A stretch of 64,000 nt of DNA from positions 372,001-436,000 of the forward strand of contig JABTUW010000001.1 of assembly GCA_015075185.1 (NCBI GenBank), read 5' to 3'. Source of the stretch: Anaerolineales bacterium (GTDB lineage Bacteria; Chloroflexota; Anaerolineae; 4572-78; J111). A model generated the notes under the pieces. The model made no database searches. It saw only the letters and a list, made by a program, of their open reading frames with translations, and was not told the DNA's origin. Within the stretch, counting starts at the first letter, position 1. Every line of letters begins with the position of its first letter. The position numbers and the translations under genes were made by a program. This document shows, piece after piece, positions 49,493-58,047 of the stretch.

Positions 49493-50112
49493 CAGGCCCC
49501 CTTCCCTATATGCTGCTGCAAGCGATGCATGGCTCGAAATAAAACGACACTCACATTTTTCTCCGGCAAGTTCATGATCTGGCCGATTTCTTGATTACTC
49601 AGCCGTCCCGCAAATTTGAGACTGATGACTTCCTGGTCGCGTTCGCCTAAACGGCCTAAACTCTGGAACAGTTGCATGATCATCTCTTGCTGGATCATTT
49701 GCGTCTCAGGTGAGGAGTCGGGCTTAACCAAATCCTCAGGCAATTCCTCTTCGGTTTCCCAAACGCCCTGGCGCTGCCGGGTGCGGTAATAATTGGCTAA
49801 GGTGTAGTGCGCAATTGCAAAAAGCCAGGTAGAAAACGTTCCTTTGGCTGGATTAAACTGGTGGCGACGAGTGTAAGCCTTTTCAAAAACTGTACTAATC
49901 AAATCTTCTGCATCTTCGCGTGAATTGACCCGATAGCGTAGATAGTTATAAATACGCGCATAATATTGCCGGAACAATTCAGCAAAATCTAAACTAGCCT
50001 CAGCAGGGCTGGCCTGCTGAGCCACCTTGTTACTGCTAACATTCACCAAATTCCACTCCGCTTCGGGCCCGATAAGAAGTGGCTTCATGGAGTTATACAC
50101 CGGACCCGTCAT
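49492..50112 (-). CDS. ECF-type RNA polymerase sigma factor
   Basis: 206 residues; ATG at codon 9 is an alternative start. Region 2 is 'LFRQYYARIYNYLRYRVNSR' and 'DAEDLISTVFEKAY', with 'FSTWLFAIAHYTLANYYR'. Region 4 is 'LGERDQEVISLKFAGRLSNQ' and 'EIGQIMNLPEKNVSVVLFRA'. It directs polymerase to stress or envelope promoters. Cotranscribed with its overlapping anti-sigma gene and possibly the Gly-rich genes downstream. Divergent from the second copA, with 148 bases between. Confidence 0.92.
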   Translation of the reverse strand: MTGPVYNSMKPLLIGPEAEWNLVNVSSNKVAQQASPAEASLDFAELFRQYYARIYNYLRYRVNSREDAEDLISTVFEKAYTRRHQFNPAKGTFSTWLFAIAHYTLANYYRTRQRQGVWETEEELPEDLVKPDSSPETQMIQQEMIMQLFQSLGRLGERDQEVISLKFAGRLSNQEIGQIMNLPEKNVSVVLFRAMHRLQQHIGKGA

Positions 50113-50260
50113 TATATTACACCTTTAGCTCAAATTTCCTCAAAATTCACCATAATTTAAGGTTAATTTGTAGTCAGACCCAATTTGTGCCACAATATGA
50201 GATAATTCCTGATGTTTGATGGTAATCTATCCTTACACATTACGTATCCCATGAGTAAAA

Positions 50261-52666
50261 ATGGCAGCCCAAACACAAATAACCTTTCCCGTAATCGGGA
50301 TGACCTGCGCCAACTGCGCCGCGACGATTGAGCGCAGCGCCAAAAAGGTAACCGGGGTCAGCGAGGCGGTCGTCAACTATGGTAGCGAAAAAGTGACGAT
50401 CACTTATGACCCGGCCCTGGCTACCCCTCAAGACATCATCGAGCGCATCGAGCGAGCCGGCTATAAAATACCTGTCAGTCAAGCCAACTCTCTGGACGCG
50501 CCGGTTGACGCCGAGCAGGCCGCCCGCGCCCAGGAGATCAGTCACCAAACCCGCCAATTGTGGGTAGGACTTTTCTTTACCTTCCTCGTCTTTTTGATCA
50601 ACCATAACTGGCTCATGCTCTTTATGACCGTCTATGGATTAGGCTCATTAGAGCAGTGGGTTTATCCATTCTGGGTCAATGTCGTGCTACTGGTGCTGGC
50701 CACGCCGGTGCAATTTTATACCGGCTGGGATTACTACGTCGGCGGGTACAAGGCGCTGCGCAACCGTTCGGCCAATATGGATGTCCTGGTGGCGCTGGGT
50801 TCCTCAGTGGCTTATTTTTATTCGGTGGTAGTTACCTTCGGCCTGTTGAACGCGCCGACCTTTTTTGAAACCTCGGCGACGATCATCACCCTGATTAAGG
50901 TGGGCAAGTTGCTGGAAGTGCGAGCCAAAGGCAAGACCAGCCAGGCCATCAAAGCCTTGATTGGGCTGCAAGCCAAAACAGCGCGGGTGGAACGTGAGGG
51001 TGCTGAGTTGGAAATACCCATTGAGCAGGTGCGCGTCGGCGATATGGTCATCGTCCGGCCCGGCGAGAAAATCCCGGTGGATGGGTGGGTGGTTAGCGGC
51101 TACTCCGCTGTGGATGAGTCTCTACTAACCGGCGAGAGTCTGCCGGTGGACAAACAAGCCGGCGACACGGTTATCGGGGCGACGCTCAACCAGCAGGGGC
51201 TGCTCAAGATTGAAGCTACCAAAGTAGGCCGAGACACTGCGCTGGCGCAGATTGTCCGGCTGGTCGAGGAGGCCCAGGGTTCCAAAGCGCCCATCCAGGC
51301 GGTGGCCGATAGGGTCGCAGCCATCTTTGTGCCGGTGGTTATCGCCATTGCCATCATCACTTTTATCGTTTGGCTGGCCAGCGGGGCCGGATTTATCCAT
51401 GCCCTGGTGCGGCTGGTGGCGGTGCTGATCATTGCCTGCCCCTGCGCCCTGGGCCTGGCGACACCCACGGCCATCATCGTCGGGATGGGCCGGGGGGCCA
51501 GTCAGGGGATTTTGTTCAAAAACAGCGCCGCGCTGGAGTTAGCTCATCAATTACAGACAGTTGTGCTGGATAAGACCGGGACCATCACCCAGGGCCAACC
51601 GGCGGTGACGGAGATAATTGTCAATTGTGAATTGTCAATTGTGAATAGTGAACGATCCAAGACTGCTACCGACTCATCCTTCATCCTTCAGCTCGCTGCT
51701 TCGGCGGAGCGCGGCTCAGAGCATCCCCTGGGCGCGGCAATTGTGCGGGCGGCGCAGGAAGAGGGCCTGACCCTAAGCGAGGCGACTTGCTTTGAAGCCA
51801 TTCCCGGCCAGGGGGTCACAGCCCAGGTGGATGGGCATCACCTGCTGTTGGGCAATCTGCGTTTGATGCAGGAGCGCCATGTGGCGCTCAACGGCCTGAG
51901 CGAAAAAGCGCAACAGTTGCAGCAGTCCGCTAAAACAACCATGTGGGTGGCGATTGACGGGCAAGTCTCGGCGGTAATCGGTATTGCCGATACGATCAAG
52001 GAAGGGTCCAAAGACGCGGTTGATGCCCTTAAAAAATTGGGGTTACAAGTTGTCATGATGACGGGCGACAACGAGGCGACCGCTCAGGCTATCGCCGCCG
52101 AGGTTGGCATCAATGAGGTTCTGGCCGATGTTTTACCGGGCAATAAAGCGGCTTACATCGCTGCCTTGCAGCGAGGCGAAGAGGCGAAGAGGCAAGGAGG
52201 AGCAGAGGAGCAGAGAACTGCCAGCGCGGAGCGCCAGGCGGGGGGAGTAAGGGAGTACGTTTCACGCACTACACACTACGCACTAGGCATGATTGGCATG
52301 GTCGGCGACGGGGTTAACGACGCACCGGCCCTGGCCCAGGCCGATGTTGGCATCGCCATTGGCGCGGGCGCGGATGTGGCCATTGAAGCGGCCGGCGTCA
52401 CCCTCATCAGCGGCGATCTGCGCGGCGTGCCCAGGGCCGTAGCCTTGAGCCGGGCGACGATGCGGGTCATCAAAGAAAACCTGTTTTGGGCTTTCGCCTA
52501 CAACGTACTGCTCATCCCCATTGCCGCCGGGGCGCTGGCTATCTTTCCGGGCCTGCCGGTTTATTTGCGGGAGTTACACCCAGTGGCTGCGGCGTTTGCG
52601 ATGGCATTCAGTTCGGTCATGGTGGTGGGGAATAGTTTGCGGCTGCGCAGGATGAAAATTTTGTAA
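50261..52666 (+). CDS. copA: Cu(I)-exporting P1B-type ATPase, one HMA domain
   Basis: 801 residues. One HMA domain '[16 protein letters not shown]' (Cys16, Cys19), transport motif '[14 protein letters not shown]' (Cys393, Cys395), phosphorylated Asp437 in '[13 protein letters not shown]', 'SEHPLGAA' in the N-domain, and '[20 protein letters not shown]'. Close paralogue of the ATPase at 37412 but lacks the second HMA domain. Two in-frame repeats are inserted: after the P-site ('[19 protein letters not shown]', same site as in the paralogue) and just before the GDGxND hinge (about 38 residues, '[20 protein letters not shown]' and on). Both sites would be surface loops. Followed by the DUF1684 gene after 14 bases. 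Confidence 0.95.
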   Translation: MAAQTQITFPVIGMTCANCAATIERSAKKVTGVSEAVVNYGSEKVTITYDPALATPQDIIERIERAGYKIPVSQANSLDAPVDAEQAARAQEISHQTRQLWVGLFFTFLVFLINHNWLMLFMTVYGLGSLEQWVYPFWVNVVLLVLATPVQFYTGWDYYVGGYKALRNRSANMDVLVALGSSVAYFYSVVVTFGLLNAPTFFETSATIITLIKVGKLLEVRAKGKTSQAIKALIGLQAKTARVEREGAELEIPIEQVRVGDMVIVRPGEKIPVDGWVVSGYSAVDESLLTGESLPVDKQAGDTVIGATLNQQGLLKIEATKVGRDTALAQIVRLVEEAQGSKAPIQAVADRVAAIFVPVVIAIAIITFIVWLASGAGFIHALVRLVAVLIIACPCALGLATPTAIIVGMGRGASQGILFKNSAALELAHQLQTVVLDKTGTITQGQPAVTEIIVNCELSIVNSERSKTATDSSFILQLAASAERGSEHPLGAAIVRAAQEEGLTLSEATCFEAIPGQGVTAQVDGHHLLLGNLRLMQERHVALNGLSEKAQQLQQSAKTTMWVAIDGQVSAVIGIADTIKEGSKDAVDALKKLGLQVVMMTGDNEATAQAIAAEVGINEVLADVLPGNKAAYIAALQRGEEAKRQGGAEEQRTASAERQAGGVREYVSRTTHYALGMIGMVGDGVNDAPALAQADVGIAIGAGADVAIEAAGVTLISGDLRGVPRAVALSRATMRVIKENLFWAFAYNVLLIPIAAGALAIFPGLPVYLRELHPVAAAFAMAFSSVMVVGNSLRLRRMKIL
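51613..51655 (+). repeat. In-frame ATTGTGA heptanucleotide array in the second copA
   Basis: ATTGTCA, ATTGTGA, ATTGTCA, ATTGTGA, ATAGTGA: five 7-bp units after the DKTGT motif, at the same protein position as the repeat in the first copA. Confidence 0.75.
52179..52290 (+). repeat. In-frame composite repeat before the GDGxND motif
   Basis: AGAGGCGA/AGAGGCA units, GAGCAGAG units, the CTGCCAGCGCGGAGCGCCAG hairpin (also at 30189), GGAGTAA units, then CACTACA/CACTACG/CACTAGG units. It adds about 38 codons compared with the paralogue. Confidence 0.75.
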
Positions 52667-52680
52667 CAAAGGAGAGGTAG

Positions 52681-53298
52681 TTGAGTATTTTCGAGACGAT
52701 CAAAAAAGCCTTCACCGGCGACAAAAATTCTGAGGATAATTTGCCCGCTGCCCAACCAGCGGCATCTTCCGAAGAAACTTATGTTACCGCACTGGAAGCC
52801 GAACGCGCCGAGAAAGACATGTACTTCCAGCGCGACCCTTACGGGCCGATTGAGGACCGGCAGAATTTCGCCGGATTGAACTACTACCCACCCGATCCGG
52901 CCTTCCGTTTTACCCTGCCGCTCCAGCGCGTCGAGCCGCAGCCGCTCACCTTTCAAACCAGCACCGGCGACGAGCGGGTGTACCAGCGCATCGGCACGGT
53001 TGAATTTGAGGTCGAAGGGCAGCCGGCCCAACTGGCCATCTACCAGTCCGAAGATATTGATGAATTGTTTCTGCCCTTCCGTGATGCGACGAGCGGTAAC
53101 GAAACTTACGGCGCGGGCCGGTATCTGGAGCCGGTGGAGTTAGCCAACGGCGAAATCCTGCTAGATTTCAACCTGGCCTACAATCCTTACTGCGCCTACT
53201 CCGAGGCTTTCTCCTGTCCCCTGCCGCCGGTGGAGAACTGGCTCAAAGTGCCCATTCGAGCCGGGGAGAAAATGTATAAAAAGTCTGATCCTACTTGA
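52681..53298 (+). CDS. DUF1684 protein
   Basis: 205 residues, TTG start with AGGAGAGG upstream. 'KDMYFQRDPYGPIEDRQNFA' then 'GLNYYPPDPAFRFTLPL', 'GTVEFEVEGQPAQLAIYQ', 'LFLPFRDATSGNETYGAGRY' and 'DFNLAYNPYCAYSEAFSCPL' are the DUF1684 signature. The Cys-rich end 'NPYCAYSEAFSCP' is conserved in the family. Function unknown; it is normally a stand-alone cytosolic protein. Its short distance to the second copA suggests cotranscription. Confidence 0.88.
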   Translation: MSIFETIKKAFTGDKNSEDNLPAAQPAASSEETYVTALEAERAEKDMYFQRDPYGPIEDRQNFAGLNYYPPDPAFRFTLPLQRVEPQPLTFQTSTGDERVYQRIGTVEFEVEGQPAQLAIYQSEDIDELFLPFRDATSGNETYGAGRYLEPVELANGEILLDFNLAYNPYCAYSEAFSCPLPPVENWLKVPIRAGEKMYKKSDPT

Positions 53299-53308
53299 GT
53301 TGGAAACG

Positions 53309-53360
53309 GCGTCCAAAGCCCGGTTTGAAAAGGTAAAGCAAGCTTTGGACGCTACTTTTC
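53309..53360 (+). terminator. Terminator after the DUF1684 gene
   Basis: GCGTCCAAAGC (53309-53319) pairs with GCTTTGGACGC (53342-53352), followed by TACTTTT. 11-bp perfect stem. Confidence 0.75.
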
Positions 53361-53376
53361 GCGACATCCTCTTCAA

Positions 53377-54168
53377 TTAGCCTAATTGCTGCCGGAAGGC
53401 GGCGAACTCATCGTCGGTGATCCCGACCGTGTGCTCCGGGGCGGGATAGCGGCCCGCGGCCACATCGGACGAGAACTCCCGAAACGCGGCGATGCGCTCC
53501 TGTTGCAGCCGGGCGTACTCGGCCCGGAAGTTGCGGTAGGTTTTGGCGTGCCGGGGGACGTGCCCCTCAGTCTGGCCCAGCACATCCTCGGCAAACAGGT
53601 ATTGGCCGTCGCAGCCGCCGCCGGCGCCCATTGACAGCAGCAGGATTGACGTCCGCTTCGAGATTTCAGCGGCGACCCGTTCGGGGACCACCTCGATCTC
53701 AGCGGCGAAGGCCCCGGCCGCTTCCAGTTCCTTCACCTGGCGGTAGACGAACAGGGCTGACTCGCTGGTCTTACCGACCGCCCGGAAGCCCCCGGTCCAG
53801 GTCCGCTTGGAAGGGATCAGCCCAGTGTGACCGCACACAGGAATACCCTCGGCTCGCAGCCGGCGGACGGTGTCGAGACTGGCCGCGCAGTAGACAGCAT
53901 CACCGCCGATCTGAATGGCCCGGTGCGCCGCTCGTAGATAATCCTCAAAGGTGGCGAGCTGGCCGTAGAGCAGGCCGACATGGACAAAGCAGCTTGGTGC
54001 GGCAGCCCGCATCTCCGGGGTCCACAGCGGGTCAATGATGGAGAGCATGTCAATACCTGCGGCCTCGGCAGCAACCGCCTCGTCCAGCGACTTTACGTGC
54101 AGCATGGTGAATTGCTTCTGGCCTTTCAGCGCCAGTAACTCGGCTACGGTTTTGCGATTACGATCCAT
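53377..54168 (-). CDS. PanB-like (ketopantoate hydroxymethyltransferase superfamily) protein
   Basis: 263 residues, TIM-barrel. 'VAELLALKGQ..FTMLHVKSLDEA..AAGIDML', 'CGHTGLIPSKRT' with 'GGFRAVGKT', 'EIEVVPERVAAEIS' and 'LLLSMGAGGGCDGQYLFAED' follow the PanB order (GHxGLxPQ, ECxP, GIGAGxxCDGQ). The N-terminal metal-site Asp in the 'GDSLG' region of PanB and the Lys-x-Glu strand are not conserved. A related but different reaction, for instance an oxaloacetate or PEP-type substrate, is therefore likely. Follows the desaturase-Rieske gene on the same strand. Confidence 0.7.
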   Translation of the reverse strand: MDRNRKTVAELLALKGQKQFTMLHVKSLDEAVAAEAAGIDMLSIIDPLWTPEMRAAAPSCFVHVGLLYGQLATFEDYLRAAHRAIQIGGDAVYCAASLDTVRRLRAEGIPVCGHTGLIPSKRTWTGGFRAVGKTSESALFVYRQVKELEAAGAFAAEIEVVPERVAAEISKRTSILLLSMGAGGGCDGQYLFAEDVLGQTEGHVPRHAKTYRNFRAEYARLQQERIAAFREFSSDVAAGRYPAPEHTVGITDDEFAAFRQQLG

Positions 54169-54227
54169 TCTGGTTCCTCACAGTCTAGGTACGAGCAAGA
54201 TATAAATTAGCCTGGCTTGAGATCATT

Positions 54228-55679
54228 TCAATCGGGAATATTGATAAAGACCTTGTCACCCCGCCGCTCAGCCGGATAGGTTCTTAAGTCCTCGTGGACA
54301 GGGGGCTTGACCGCTTTGCCGGTGGTGACATCAAAGCGACCGTTGTGCATGGGGCATTCGATACAGCCATCGAGGACCAACCCGCCGGCCAGGGCCACTT
54401 TTTCGTGGGTGCATAAGCCGTCGCTGGCATAGTAATTATCCCCCAGCAGCCGGTAGACCGCATACTTTTTGCCGTTATGTTCAAACCCAATGACATCTTC
54501 TTCGTCCAGATCGTCAACTGTGCATACTTCCACCCAATTCCCGGCGATCGCCTGGGCCTTTTCTGTCGCCGGCTGGTACCCATTCTTTCCGTTTACCCTT
54601 TCCTGAACCGGCAACTCGGTCACGGCCGGAGCGGGCAAAGGGCGATCAATATGGTAATCGGGGTCTTCGTAAGCCTGCTTAATTAGAGCGGGGATCATCT
54701 CTTTGTAGACTTGCCACAAGCTGGTATAGGGGACCGGGGTCTGGGCCACAATCGCTTTATGAAGTTTAGGCAAAGCGTGATAGGGCACCATAGGGATAAC
54801 ATGATGCTCGAGATGGTAGTTCATATTCATGTAAAGATAGCGAAAAACCGGGTTGATATAAACCGTGCGGGTGTTTTTGCGATGATCCCGGGTGTTTTCA
54901 GCCAGGCCGGCGTGTTGGGTCAGCCCCAAAAGCTGGTGCAGCCAGCCGCCATAAAAGCGGGGCAAACCGATAAACATCATCGGCAGAAAGCTGCCAATGG
55001 CGTAGGACCAAATCCCAAAGGCAATAAAAATAGCGACATAAACCCGGCTGGACCAGTACATTTTCTGGCGGACCGATTCAGGCACAAATGTCCGTACATT
55101 GACATCGGGCCGGCCCAGGGCGTGCCGGATGATCCGCATCACTTCCGGGGGACCACTGCGCAGATCGAAAAAGTCCAGCAATATTTTGAGCAGGTCGGCC
55201 GGGCGCATCACTTGAATTTCGGGATCCTGCATGACAATGATGGTGTCGGTGTGATGGCGGGCGTGGCTCCAGCGCCACAGGTACGCCTCGCGCAAGGTCA
55301 TAAAGGAGCTGAGGTGATAGAAAAACTCGTTGAGCCAGCGGGTTTTGAAGGGGGTGCCGTGCCCACATTCGTGCCAGCGGGCATCGGATGAGGAATAGAT
55401 AGTCCCGAAGATGAAAAAGGCGGGAATCGCCCACCAGGTCCCCCAGGAAAGGACGGCCAGGTAACCACTGATGATCAGCAGCAGAATCCACAGCCCGAAA
55501 TGCATCAGGGCCGGGCCGTCACTCCGTTTCATCAGAGCCTTGAGTTCCTGGCGCGAGATGTCAGGCGACCACCATGTCCCTTCCACTTTTTCCTCAATTA
55601 ACTCATCATCGAGGGCAACAGCGCTCCGCCCCGTACTCACCAGGGAGTAATCTCGTTTGGCGAACTTATTAAGCAGCAT
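54228..55679 (-). CDS. Fatty-acid desaturase-like protein fused to a Rieske [2Fe-2S] domain
   Basis: 483 residues. The membrane diiron part has the three His boxes 'RWHECGHG' (His103, His107), 'SHARHHTD' (His139, 142, 143) and 'NYHLEHH' (His289, 292, 293). After a linker, residues about 380-483 form a Rieske domain: 'GLCTHEKVAL' (Cys423, His425) and 'CIECPMHNG' (Cys442, His445). The fusion would supply electrons directly to the diiron centre; it may desaturate or hydroxylate a lipid or other hydrophobic substrate. A LacI-type operator (55794) lies upstream, next to the gene for the LacI regulator. Confidence 0.9.
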   Translation of the reverse strand: MLLNKFAKRDYSLVSTGRSAVALDDELIEEKVEGTWWSPDISRQELKALMKRSDGPALMHFGLWILLLIISGYLAVLSWGTWWAIPAFFIFGTIYSSSDARWHECGHGTPFKTRWLNEFFYHLSSFMTLREAYLWRWSHARHHTDTIIVMQDPEIQVMRPADLLKILLDFFDLRSGPPEVMRIIRHALGRPDVNVRTFVPESVRQKMYWSSRVYVAIFIAFGIWSYAIGSFLPMMFIGLPRFYGGWLHQLLGLTQHAGLAENTRDHRKNTRTVYINPVFRYLYMNMNYHLEHHVIPMVPYHALPKLHKAIVAQTPVPYTSLWQVYKEMIPALIKQAYEDPDYHIDRPLPAPAVTELPVQERVNGKNGYQPATEKAQAIAGNWVEVCTVDDLDEEDVIGFEHNGKKYAVYRLLGDNYYASDGLCTHEKVALAGGLVLDGCIECPMHNGRFDVTTGKAVKPPVHEDLRTYPAERRGDKVFINIPD

Positions 55680-55793
55680 CAGTTCTCTCCTTCAATCATT
55701 TGTAAAATGTGGATAATCTGTATTTTTTTGCTACTCCACCAATACAACAATAATTGCTTAATTCATTTACACCTCCTCATTCTTGCCACAACT

Positions 55794-55813
55794 TTGTTCA
55801 ACCGGTTGCACTA
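55794..55813. promoter_or_regulatory. LacI-type operator upstream of the desaturase-Rieske gene
   Basis: TTGTTCAACCGGTTGCACTA: a palindrome with central CAACCGGTTG, matching the operator at 56874-56893 at 17 of 20 positions. Confidence 0.7.
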
Positions 55814-55827
55814 CTCCTCAAAAAAAT

Positions 55828-56841
55828 TTAACGGCGCTTATCGGGCAGCAAGCCGGCGGTGGTCTGTCGAACCACTAATTCAGCGGAGATGAGTTGGTTT
55901 TCCGGGGTCTGACCAGCCAGTAAATCGAGGATCATTTGCATCGCCCGCCGTCCCAGTTCAAGCCGGGGCTGATGGATGGTGGTCAAAGGGGGGATAATGT
56001 AGGCAGCGGTGTCAATATCATCAAAGCCGATCACGCTGAGGTTGTCAGGAACGGAGAGGCCGCGCTTATAACAAGCAGACAGGAGACCTATGGCGGTCAT
56101 ATCGTTGTAGCAAAAAACAGCCGTGGCGCCAGCGGCCCAGAGTGGCTCTAAACTGGCCTCACCTCGTTTGGCGTGATCTTCAATATTGGAGGTAAATACA
56201 AGCCTGGGGTCCGGCGCGATCCCGGCGGCTTTCAGGGCATCTTCATACCCTCTCAAACGGTACCTGTTTGACTTGGGACGATTGGTCACGCCGACATAAC
56301 CAATGCGACGATGCCCTAATCCAAGTAAGTGCTCAACAGCCAGCCGCGCTCCCCGTAGATCATCAACAGCCACCGCATGGATGACCCCGGCCGGTTCTTG
56401 TTCGTCAATCATAACGATAGGCACCTCGATGCGGTCAAAGTAGCGGCGATAGCGATCAAACAGGTGCGAGGCGACCACGATGATCCCATCTACTCGACGC
56501 TGCTGAAGCACGTCAATGACCGCAATTTCACGCTGCCGGTTATTTTGCGAGGTACTGAGAAAAACATTAAAGCCGGCCCCCATGGCAACTTCCTCCACGC
56601 CTTCCACTACTCGCCCCATAAATGGATCAGAAATTGTGGCGACGACCATGCCAATCGTCCAGGTCTGATTAGTGGACAAACTTTTGGCCACGGTGCTGGG
56701 GACGTAGCCCATTTCTTTGGCTAACGCCCGGACGCGCATTTTGGTTTCAGCGCCAATGCGAGGATGATCCTGCAAGGCTCGAGAAATGGTTGAAGGAGCC
56801 AGATTAGCCTTTTTGGCAATGTCGTAAATTGATACAGACAT
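55828..56841 (-). CDS. LacI family transcriptional repressor
   Basis: 337 residues from ATG 56841. Helix-turn-helix 'SIYDIAKKANLAPSTISRAL' at residues 4-23 with hinge 'EMGYVPSTVAKSL'. The sugar-binding-like core includes 'TWTIGMVVATISDPFMGRVV', 'GIIVVASHLFD', 'CYNDMTAIGLLSAC' and 'LSVIGFDDIDTAAYIIPPL'. An operator with centre CAACCGGTTG lies 33 bases upstream of its own start and another upstream of the desaturase gene. Autoregulation and control of the desaturase-PanB-like pair are therefore likely. Effector unknown. Confidence 0.93.
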   Translation of the reverse strand: MSVSIYDIAKKANLAPSTISRALQDHPRIGAETKMRVRALAKEMGYVPSTVAKSLSTNQTWTIGMVVATISDPFMGRVVEGVEEVAMGAGFNVFLSTSQNNRQREIAVIDVLQQRRVDGIIVVASHLFDRYRRYFDRIEVPIVMIDEQEPAGVIHAVAVDDLRGARLAVEHLLGLGHRRIGYVGVTNRPKSNRYRLRGYEDALKAAGIAPDPRLVFTSNIEDHAKRGEASLEPLWAAGATAVFCYNDMTAIGLLSACYKRGLSVPDNLSVIGFDDIDTAAYIIPPLTTIHQPRLELGRRAMQMILDLLAGQTPENQLISAELVVRQTTAGLLPDKRR

Positions 56842-56873
56842 CCGACCTGTCCCCAAAAATTATCATTCAAATG

Positions 56874-56893
56874 TTGCGCAACCGGTTGCACAA
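56874..56893. promoter_or_regulatory. LacI-type operator upstream of the LacI gene
   Basis: TTGCGCAACCGGTTGCACAA: near-perfect palindrome with the central CpG typical of LacI family sites; same core as 55794-55813. Confidence 0.75.
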
Positions 56894-56996
56894 ATAGTAA
56901 CATAAGAATTAACAGTTGTCAAGCCCCAACCTCATGTTTCTACATATCCAGAGGCCGGTAAAGATCTCTTGAAAATAGGTAAAGTTGAAATTAGCT

Positions 56997-58019
56997 CTAT
57001 ACTTGACGAGGGGGTGCGGTTGACTGGCGCACTACCAGTTCAACCGGTAGTTTGACGATACGAGGAGGTACACTTTCTGGCTGCTGAATAAGGTCGAATA
57101 AGATGCGCGCTGCCTCATGGCCCATCTCTGCTTTAGAAAACCTGATAGTGGTTAGGGGAGGATACAAATAGGCTGAACCGGCGGTGTCGTCAAAACCAAT
57201 AATAGAAATGTCTCCGGGAATGGATAATCCGGCGCTCCAGATGGCATGCATGGCGCCCAGAGCTAGAACATCGTTATGGGTAAAAACGGCGGTAGGCGGC
57301 TCGGGCAGGGCCAACAACTGCTGCATAGCCCGGTAGCCTTCTTCCTGGCCCGCCCCGCTATCAACAACCAGAGATGGATTAAGAGGAATACCGGCCTGTT
57401 CCAGTGCCTGGCAATAACCCTTGAACCGCTCCAAACTCAGTATATTGATGTGTTCAGGAGACCGCCTAATCAAACCAATGCGACGATGGCCCAGGTCCAC
57501 CAGGTGCTGGGTAGCCAGTCTTCCTCCCTTCAAATGTTCCATCGTAATACAATTTAGGCCCGGCACCTCGTGCTCGATGATCACAATGGGCAGTTTTGGC
57601 TGTAGAGGCTGGAGCAAAACCAAGGGGTTCTGATCGGGGAGGATGATGACCCCATCCACCTGCTTGGCCCGCAGCATATTAATATATTTTTTCTCTTTAA
57701 CCGGATCACGGTCACTATAGCCTACCAAGACCACGTAATCGTACTCGGAGCAGACACTCTCCACACCGGAGGCAATCTCGGCATAGACGATGTTAGTTAG
57801 ATTGGGCAGCAACAGGCCAATCGTCGAACTTTGTTGAAGACGCATACTCCGGGCAAGTTCATTCGGATAATAACCTAACTCTTCAATAGCCTTCTTCACG
57901 CGGAGCTGTTTGTCTAACGAGACCGGCCTGGGACCATTATTAATAACATAAGAAACCACTGCACTCGATACATTAGCCCGTTTTGCCACATCTTCACGGG
58001 TGACCCGTCTTTTGGTCAT
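56997..58019 (-). CDS. LacI family transcriptional regulator, second
   Basis: 340 residues. Helix-turn-helix 'TREDVAKRANVSSAVVSYVI' at residues 7-26 and hinge 'ELGYYPNELARSM'. The core has 'STIGLLLPNLTNIVYAEIAS', 'GVIILPDQNP', 'VFTHNDVLALGAMHAIW' and 'ISIIGFDDTAGSAYLYPPL'. It is the last gene of the leftward catabolic row, 28 bases after the methyltransferase gene, and probably controls that row. No matching operator was found upstream of the row within the window. Only about 35% similar by eye to the neighbouring LacI protein. Confidence 0.92.
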   Translation of the reverse strand: MTKRRVTREDVAKRANVSSAVVSYVINNGPRPVSLDKQLRVKKAIEELGYYPNELARSMRLQQSSTIGLLLPNLTNIVYAEIASGVESVCSEYDYVVLVGYSDRDPVKEKKYINMLRAKQVDGVIILPDQNPLVLLQPLQPKLPIVIIEHEVPGLNCITMEHLKGGRLATQHLVDLGHRRIGLIRRSPEHINILSLERFKGYCQALEQAGIPLNPSLVVDSGAGQEEGYRAMQQLLALPEPPTAVFTHNDVLALGAMHAIWSAGLSIPGDISIIGFDDTAGSAYLYPPLTTIRFSKAEMGHEAARILFDLIQQPESVPPRIVKLPVELVVRQSTAPPRQV

Positions 58020-58047
58020 AGCAGCCCCCTAACCTTATTTGCCCTCG

